From assembly GCF_964340395.1 (NCBI RefSeq), contig NC_135570.1, forward strand, positions 12,098,822-12,162,821: a DNA stretch of 64,000 bases. The letters are read 5' to 3'. The notes under the pieces are model-generated. The model saw nothing but the letters and a program-made list of their open reading frames with translations, made no database searches and was not told the origin of the DNA. Below are positions 55,618-64,000 of this stretch, in pieces. Source of the DNA: Glandiceps talaboti. Taxonomy: Eukaryota; Hemichordata; Enteropneusta; Spengelidae. Made by a program: the position numbers and the translations under genes. The first letter of the stretch is position 1. Every line of letters begins with the position of its first letter.

Positions 55618-55843
55618 CAATCTGATTAAAATCCGATGTAGATGTCGGCTAATCGTTCATTGCTATTTTACCTTCGTTATTTTGCCTAATTGACCTTCTT
55701 GGTACATGTTTACATATTTTAGCCTGATTCCAGGCTAAAAAATGTCACATGTACCAAGAAGGTCAATTAAGGCAAAATAACGAAGGTAAAATAGCGCGCG
55801 ATGAACGATTAGCCGACATCTACATCGGATTTTAATCAGATTG
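55618..55843. mobile_element. Nearly perfect foldback MITE with 8-bp target duplication
   Basis: Arms of about 100 bp (starting CAATCTGATTAAAATCCGAT) pair with few mismatches around a short centre at about 55720-55740. The octamer GATCTAGG flanks both ends (55609-55616 and 55844-55851), with one extra T on the left. Eight-base duplications are typical of hAT elements. The near-identity of the arms suggests recent origin or repair. Confidence 0.88.
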
Positions 55844-56427
55844 GATCTAGGTGTTTTTATACAATATATGGTTATACAAAAGCACAAATGGTTTTCAAGT
55901 TATTTACATTCCAAATATGTATGGTCTATATGTTATATCGACCCGTGTGGGGACTGTAGGACACCACAGGGAACATTCACTTTCCGTAAATCTATGTTAT
56001 TGATGCTGAAATATTTTTTGTCCTACTTCAGTGTTACTTGTAATATATTATATTAGAAGAAACACTGAAGTAAAGCACTTTCTCTATGTGTTACACTCAT
56101 TTATAGCTTTCTTATCAAGTTTAAAGCATACTGTTTCAATTGGTTTATTTACAAGCCTAGCATATGTCTAATGTGGTCAATTAGCATATGAAACAGTATA
56201 CATTGTACTTTTACACTTGATATGGACGCTATTAACGATATTGTGGTACATACAGAAAACGTTTATTATTGACTAGGTTGTGTCGTAGAGGGCGCAGCGC
56301 ATGTGGAGTAAACAAAAACTATCTACCATTGTGACCTTTGACACAAACTAGAGCATCAGATGCATGTGCATGTGGAAAATTGTAACTTTTACTCGTACAA
56401 ACTAGATTTTGAAAACAAAGAAAGGCA

Positions 56428-58040
<1,613 letters not shown>

Positions 58041-58425
58041 GTGTGAACTGACCATAAATTACATCAAGTTCGATGGTAGCAAATTATGTAAATCTGAACA
58101 TTTTCATCTAAGACAAAAAAATTCACTTATTTCAGGAAAGAAACTGTGAAATATGTAGCTGTTATGATTAAACCATGTTGTACATTGTGTGACTAGGTTC
58201 CCCTCTACCATAGACACAGTGACTGATATGTGTGTGTGATTAGGTTCCCCTCTACTATAGACATACTAACTGATGTATGTGATGAGTGTATTTTAGACAT
58301 CAATTCACAGCGTACTGTGGGGTGCTATATCTTGAGATTTAGAAGACTTGTTTGTACAGATATGTCTAGTATTTAAAGGGTATACTCTGACAAGTAGTGT
58401 AGACATCCTATGAATACCATTTTGT

Positions 58426-58431
58426 AATAAA
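58426..58431 (+). terminator. AATAAA poly(A) signal of MRPL17
   Basis: AATAAA about 385 bp after the stop codon, followed within 30 bp by a GT-rich stretch. The 3' UTR contains a roughly 60-bp duplicated piece (TAGGTTCCCCTCTACCATAG and TAGGTTCCCCTCTACTATAG at about 58190-58265). Confidence 0.55.
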
Positions 58432-58714
58432 GCAGTGTTGATAAAGATCAGTGGCTTGTTTCCATTAGTTTCTCGTATACGCTATTATTCCACCGAATCC
58501 ATTGTAAATTTCTTGTTTATTTGAAACAGTGGGTGATGACGTACATGTGTCAAATTGATGTAATTATCTCTGTGTGAGTCTGAAGCCTGGGTTGGCATTG
58601 CAACAGTGCAGTGTGAGTCTGAAGCCTAGCCTGGCCTGGCATGACAACAGTACAGTGAGGTGCAGTGTTATTTCACACAAAACTGTACATTCATGGCAAA
58701 AATAAACAAAACAG

Positions 58715-58773
58715 TCATGTATGTATGTATGTATGTATGTATGTATGTATGTATGTATGTATGTATGTATGTA

Positions 58774-58806
<33 letters not shown>

Positions 58807-58807
58807 A

Positions 58808-58846
<39 letters not shown>

Positions 58847-58849
58847 ATA

Positions 58850-58902
<53 letters not shown>
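58715..58902. repeat. (GTAT)n / (GT)n compound microsatellite
   Basis: GTAT to 58775, GT, GTAT, GT with GCGCGCAT near 58840, then GTAT to 58900. It lies downstream of the MRPL17 poly(A) signal. Confidence 0.97.
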
Positions 58903-60019
58903 ATATTATTGGTGTTTGCAGTGGTCGGATAGCTATGGGGCAAATTATCGGTAGTGTAATGGTCATGAGTTTGTACATAGCGATTGTGTTTTAGGTTGAA
59001 GATGAACATGCTAGTTTACAAAGTTTATAGGTGTCAAAAATGTTAAGTTGACTAAACAGTTAAGAATGTATACCCTCCGATGGGGACAAACGTTATTATT
59101 ATTATTTTATCCAAATTAGGAAAATGATCTTCGAATTCTCTGGCGCACGTATCTATGGCATGCTATGGTGCGTGTGGAAACAGGTATGTATGCTTGTTAC
59201 TCTAAAACTTAGAACTACAAAAAGCCACCGAGGAGGTTGTCTAGGGCTCTTTTTTCAGTTCGTGCATTCAAGAGTATTTACCGAAATAACGTTATTCGTT
59301 TTTGGATAATAAGCCAATCAGTGTACCTGTTAAATATTTAATTAAAGAATTGTTGACACCGATCGGGATGAATACTAAATGATAATGTATGCTTATCCCG
59401 ATTAGGATAATTATCCCGATCGGGAGATATTCCTCACTGTTAAAGAGAAGAGTAGAATGGACGTGACAGAGAAAGTTATGAGCCCCACAATTTTCTTTGT
59501 AGACGGATAGGTGGCGCAAGAGCAGTTTGATAAATGTTTCCCTAGATTCCAACACAGTAACTAAAGGTAAGGCAGGATTAGACCCATATAAAGAAAGGTG
59601 AGGAGAGATTTTGGAACGTAATGACGGATTCTGGATAGCCTAAATATTGCCTTTAAAGGCAAAAACTCTAGAGCTTGTACGGGGCACAACCTTCGGACCG
59701 TGTGAGAAGTGAACCGTATCCCTGTCTCAAGTTCTTCCCTAATACTGTCAAGATGCTATTAAACATTTTTTGAATATTTCAACCATATGTATAAATATTG
59801 GTTGCTAATTATATGATACTTCCGTCTTGTAAAAATGGTTGATATCACGTGACGAGAAATATTCTAAAGTCCACTCTGAGTGACAATGAAGAATGATGGG
59901 GGTGGGGTGTGTCATGTTTTAGAAATACAGAGAGATGGGGTGGCGAGGGAGGTCAGAGACTTTGTCGGACCATGGATGTATTAGTGATACATCCATGGTC
60001 GGAACGATGGAACCCCCCA

Positions 60020-60400
60020 GGCTGGAGAAAATGACAAACCCTTAATATTGAATAGAAGAGCGAGTTCGTGTGGCCTCGGCTGTGTACACACCTTGACAGT
60101 ACAAACGACTCTTTTGACAGGATGTTGTTATATTGGACAAAGAACATTGGTGGTTTGAAGATGAAGAAGACCATATTTGTAAAACGGGAGGAGCCCTCCT
60201 TGAATAGAGAAGGAGAACTACGTCATAACTTGGCGGGGGTGTATAAAACACTTTCCATAGTAAAATTCCTTGACGGTTCTCATTATCACATGACAATTCA
60301 ACTGCGTCACGTGTCACACCCACCTGTCACAAAATATTCAATCAGTCTGAAGAAGTGTCCGTACGTCGGACGTGAAACTATTGCCACTCAAAGCAAAAAC
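60020..60400 (+). pseudogene. Decayed GIY-YIG endonuclease tail of a Penelope-like element
   Basis: Shifting frames give HLDSTNDSFDR, DVVILDKEHWWFEDE, then IFVKREEPSLNREGELRHNLAGVY. This is the order seen at the C-terminus of many invertebrate retroelement polyproteins (a short-helix segment, ILDKExxWxxR, xxEAIYVRxExPSLNRxxGLRxNLSxxY), which I associate with the GIY-YIG domain of Penelope-like elements. At least one frameshift is needed, so it is a remnant. The element class is from memory of the pattern and needs a profile search. Confidence 0.55.
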
Positions 60401-61279
60401 AACGCCAGTAGAATAGATTATAATTACTTCATTATATAGATAAACAGAGTTTAATAATAATAAATAATACATTATTGACATTCAATCGATTGATATGGAT
60501 TATAGCAACCAATATATAAACATAAAAGTGAGGACACCGTATTAAGGAACCAAAAACACATATCTTTGAATATCAAAGACACATTTTAATTTCAGAAATC
60601 TTATAATCAATATTTGTTTGTCATAAAAATATATATTAATCGTATCCTACTCTATATCATGAAATAAACTTTGATGAGAAAAATAACATCGTGTAGTAAG
60701 ATAAAAATATTGACATATTCATGTAAGACTGATATATGAAACTTGAATTCAAACTTGATAAATAATCGGTCAGTCAGATTAGTTCCACTGTGGGTGGTTA
60801 ACGTTTGGTATTTTTTTACAAAAAGTGCCCCAAAATATTATTACAAACAGCTAAAGGACAGCGATGCACAACTATTTGTGTTAGGTAAGCAGTATTGTTT
60901 TTAAAAAAAAAAAAAAAAAAAACCTCTTTGTTTAGGGGTTTATTTATTTCTTCATACAAATGCAAATTTAGATATAGCAGCGAGATCAGCGTACTTGTGT
61001 TCTCGGTGGTTTTCGTTTCTTTTATCTTGACTTCTTATTAGAAACAATCCTACAAAAATACTAGTAGCGGGAAACAAATCCTGTAATAGCTTACGAAGTT
61101 CCTTGACCATGAGGCTATTTGTATTACATCTATACCAGATGGGCGGGGGTATGCATTGCCGCTATTATGGGAAAAAAATGCCCCTCCACAACTTGAAATA
61201 AGAGGTTCAACCCTGATTGTTAGCATAAGTATTGTGCCCTCATTGAAGGAGGTACTGCGATTGAAGTGAGTTGTATTTT

Positions 61280-61360
61280 GAAAGTGCGTCAACTGACACA
61301 CCGGATGTGATGTATACGCCCTGGAATGACACTTCCGGGACTGACGTCAATTTGTGCTAG
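61280..61360 (+). promoter_or_regulatory. Possible promoter with ETS and TGACGTCA sites
   Basis: ACTTCCGG (ETS type, reverse) near 61331 and a perfect TGACGTCA at 61342-61349 lie close together. CTGGCAGG and AAGATCAAG|GTTAGG follow about 100 bp later and could be a first-exon donor. No coding exon was found downstream within the window, so this may be chance. Confidence 0.2.
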
Positions 61361-62129
61361 AGAGATCGCTGGTCACATATCGAAAGAACACAGGCTTTCG
61401 ACCCGCATGTAAACAGTCACTTGAAGTTGAGGATCTGGCAGGTTTGAAGAAAGATCAAGGTTAGGAATGAAACAACTTACATTTATTTACGTATGATTGA
61501 ATGTGTTCTGTGTTTTATTCCTCTGAGAATGAAGGACAAGACATGATACGGGAACATGACTCCGAATGAGGAAATCGATATGTCCGTAACACTGTGACAG
61601 CAGCGACCTTCGATCGAAAACACCGCCGAGTGTCATCAAGGGATAACGTTCCGTCATAACTAACTTACGATCCAAGCCACATATCTATATCACGAAACAT
61701 ATCAGTCGATCATCACGGAACTTCTCGAAGAGTACTTTGTTTTAGTCCATTGACACTGTGAAAACTACGAGTTAGCCTAAAACTTAAAAGATAGGAGTGA
61801 AATATATCCGTGATGTAGTTCCAAATCGTATCAGTTGTTTATCGTCAGGACAAAGATCACAGTCAAAAGTTGATGATTACAACTATGTTATTATAGAGAT
61901 TATGAATGTATTGTAGTTTCTGATTCTATAGTGACCTTGGTGACCCGAGTCAACAGTAAAATTCTATGTAAACATGTACTAGCTAAGCCTATATTGCAAG
62001 ATCAGACTGCAGATTGATCGACTAGACAGCTACCTGCCTCAGTAAAAAAAAGAAAAAAGAAGAAAGAATTGAAGGAAGCAAACAGAGTTGTAGGGTGTCA
62101 TAATCTTGCTTTCGCCCCCCCCCCCCACA

Positions 62130-62760
62130 AGTGACCCCAGTCAGTTGCAAACTCAGCCAGTACAGGAGAACTCAGCCAGTTGCAAACTCAGTCAGTAGAA
62201 GAATTAATTCAGACAGGTACTCACTCAGTTAGTTATGAACTTGGCCAATAGGAGAACTTGGCAAGTTAGAACTCGGCCAATAAGAGAAATCGTCCAGTTC
62301 AAAACGTGGCCAATAGAAGAACTTGGCTGGTTATGAACACAGCCAATAGGAGAACACCGCTAGTTACTAACTCAGCCAATAGCAGAACCTAGTCAGTTAC
62401 AAACTCAGTCAGTAGAAGAATTAACTCAGTCAGGTACTCACTCAGTTAGTTATGAACTTGGCCAATAGGAGAACTTGGCAAGTTAGAACTCAGCCATTAG
62501 GAGAACTCGGTCAGGTACGAACTCAGTCAGTAGGAGAACTCGGCAAGTTATGAACTCGGCCAATAGGAGAACTCAGTTATTAACTCAGTGAGTAGGAGAA
62601 CTCTGTCAGTTACGAACTCGGCCAATAAGAGAAATCGTCCAGTTAAAAACTTGACCAATAGAAGAACTCAGCTGGTTATGAACATAGCCAATAGGAGAAC
62701 ACGGCTAGTTACTAACTCGGCCAATAGAAGAACCTAGTCAGTTACAAACTCAGCCAACTG
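62130..62760. repeat. Degenerate minisatellite, unit about 33-37 bp
   Basis: Units combine GAACTCGGCCAATAGGAGAA and CTCGGC(C)AGTTA(C/T) with many substitutions (GGCCAATA at 62243, 62275, 62308 and 62341). Larger blocks such as AGTAGAAGAATTAA(T/C)TCAG also recur at 62192 and 62410, showing higher-order duplication. Confidence 0.88.
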
Positions 62761-63489
62761 TTATACCTGAGGAGTATAATAATCTACTGGTATATAGTCC
62801 TGTATAAGTATCCAGAATCTATTTAAGATTTGTAACTTTTGGTGAAACTGTCTTTCTCATGATCACACAAAATGTATGACCTGCATCTGCACCTGTCTGT
62901 CTGTCTCTGTCATCATAATTACTATGTATCGATATAACATTCTAAGTGCACACATAATTCCATTACCATCAGTTTACCCCATGAAAGAAACAGCAAAATA
63001 CATACTCTGCCTTTAAAACTTTGTTCTGACTTTCATATTGAACTGACATGCCATAAACACTAGCTTTCATACTGGCTGAGTTTTTTCTGGCCGAGTTCTC
63101 TGAGTCTTACTTGTGGACTGTTCTTAATACCCCTGAAATTCTTAGTGAAAACCAGCACTAGACTATTATTACTGGTGATTAATTAGCCAATGGATAGCCT
63201 CTAGAGTAGGGTTCAGTCAACTGTGACACTTTCTGTTGTTGCCAGTTGGAGACCATGAAAGTAGCATCTAGGCTCTGTCTGACGTCTGGTAGCCTTTTTG
63301 GCATACAGTAGTCTAAGATTGGTTTATATTAACTAGAGCAAGAGGACTTAATGGCCCTGTTAGTGTTACAGTGTTTTTATCAAGAGCAATATTACAGTAG
63401 GTGAAATATCTACCTTAGTAATAGTATTGAGGTTACCCAGCAACATTATGTATGGAAAGTATACGACAGAACCCATGATACATGAGTGC

Positions 63490-63865
63490 AAGTGTGATGT
63501 ACTTGGGGTATTTGCATGAGTGCTTGCAGTGTATGTTCTCTGTGACAGTACTAGCTCGAGTGTAGCCAGTGAAAGTGCAGCAGAATTAAAACACTGCAAG
63601 CATGAGTGCAAATACCCCAGGGTCCTAAGAACGTACCCACATGGGTGCTCACAGCAGGGGGTATGCTATTATTACGTGTTCATCCAAAACAACAACTTTC
63701 TGTAAAAAAAGACATTATGTGATCACACGCTTTCATGTAGAATGAACAATTGTGGCCTCATTTGCATATAATTTGCATGCAGGTATGCAATAATGTTTTC
63801 AGTATTGGACTACTTGTACAGTGCAAATACCACTAGTATGAGCACACACCAGTGCAAGTAATCTC
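63490..63865 (-). mobile_element. Interspersed element, copy 2 of a pair with 14762-15125
   Basis: The reverse complement aligns with 14762-15125. Shared blocks are ACTAGTGGTATTTGCACTG, TATGCAAATGAGGCC, TTGTTGTTTTGGATGAACA and the terminus GCAAGCATGAGTGCAAATAC. The left end at 63490 has an inverted copy of the CTTGGGGTATTTGCATGAG motif, so the tip can fold back. No coding content. Confidence 0.7.
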
Positions 63866-64000
63866 TGGTACATATGACTAGACAGAATAGAATCTTTTAT
63901 TGCATCCGTTAATAAAACTACATTTCTTCATCGGATTTCCTGCAATAATTTTTTGGTGCTAAAACAAAATAGTAAATATGTAAACTACAGTAATACTAGT

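Larger units (their letters stand above)
53867..56427. other. Intergenic region between divergent testican-like and MRPL17 genes
   Basis: No exon is recognised. It contains the testican-like promoter, an inverted repeat pair at 54478/54868, a C/G-rich GGGAGCC repeat at 54.88-55.15 kb and an intact foldback element at 55618-55843. MRPL17 probably starts transcription near 56.3 kb. Confidence 0.6.
58041..64000. other. Gene-free region after MRPL17: repeats and element remnants
   Basis: Apart from the MRPL17 3' UTR I recognise no gene. The region holds a GTAT/GT microsatellite (58.71-58.90 kb), a decayed GIY-YIG fragment (60.0-60.4 kb), a poly(A) run at 60.90 kb, a possible promoter at 61.3 kb, a 33-bp-unit minisatellite (62.13-62.76 kb) and an interspersed element (63.49-63.87 kb). 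A gene extending past the right edge cannot be excluded. Confidence 0.6.

Overview
This is a eukaryotic, animal window. Every recognisable gene is broken by GT-AG introns, and the proteins are metazoan families: testican with a thyroglobulin domain, TMEM175, ER-retained MINPP1, mitoribosomal bL17m and secreted SOD-like proteins. The DNA is AT-rich and crowded with microsatellites, minisatellites and small inverted-repeat transposons. A tRNA-derived SINE, a non-LTR reverse-transcriptase remnant and a probable Penelope-like remnant are also present. This suits a non-vertebrate, probably marine, bilaterian (lophotrochozoan or invertebrate deuterostome). I cannot place it more closely from sequence alone.

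Layout. 1-2.5 kb: upstream DNA. 2.5-4.6 kb (+): a three-exon MINPP1 phosphatase ending in an HDEL ER-retention signal. 4.6-10 kb: SINE, degenerate repeats, a MITE and a 56-bp minisatellite. 10.0-29.7 kb (-): TMEM175, a two-repeat endolysosomal cation channel. I rebuilt it as 22 in-phase exons (508 aa) in introns full of tandem arrays. 29.7-33.9 kb: intergenic repeats. 33.9-38.3 kb (-) and 39.9-42.3 kb (+): two paralogous secreted Cu/Zn-SOD-like genes, head to head. 43.8-53.9 kb (-): a testican (SPOCK)-like proteoglycan of 11 exons. 56.4-58.0 kb (+): mitochondrial ribosomal protein L17 in three exons. 58-64 kb: no gene recognised, only repeats and element remnants.

The six genes do not form a pathway; they act in the ER, endolysosome, extracellular space and mitochondrion. 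The tightest relationship is the SOD-like pair. The two share signal-peptide exons of equal length (76 bp), intron phases and an extra pair of cysteines. One copy keeps all four copper ligands but lacks the zinc subloop. The other has lost two copper ligands.

The least expected signals are structural. (1) The 5' splice site of TMEM175 exon 3 is tandemly amplified about 13 times with its adjoining coding sequence. (2) The same kind of amplification is at exon 3 of the minus-strand SOD-like gene, where each unit also carries a TGACGTCA (CRE-type) palindrome. (3) Thirteen perfect TGACGTCA sites fall in 6.3 kb around the SOD-like pair, against two I found elsewhere. (4) Other tandem duplications touch exon borders of TMEM175. 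Exon coordinates were read by eye from splice signals, phase and family similarity, and have not been tested against transcripts.
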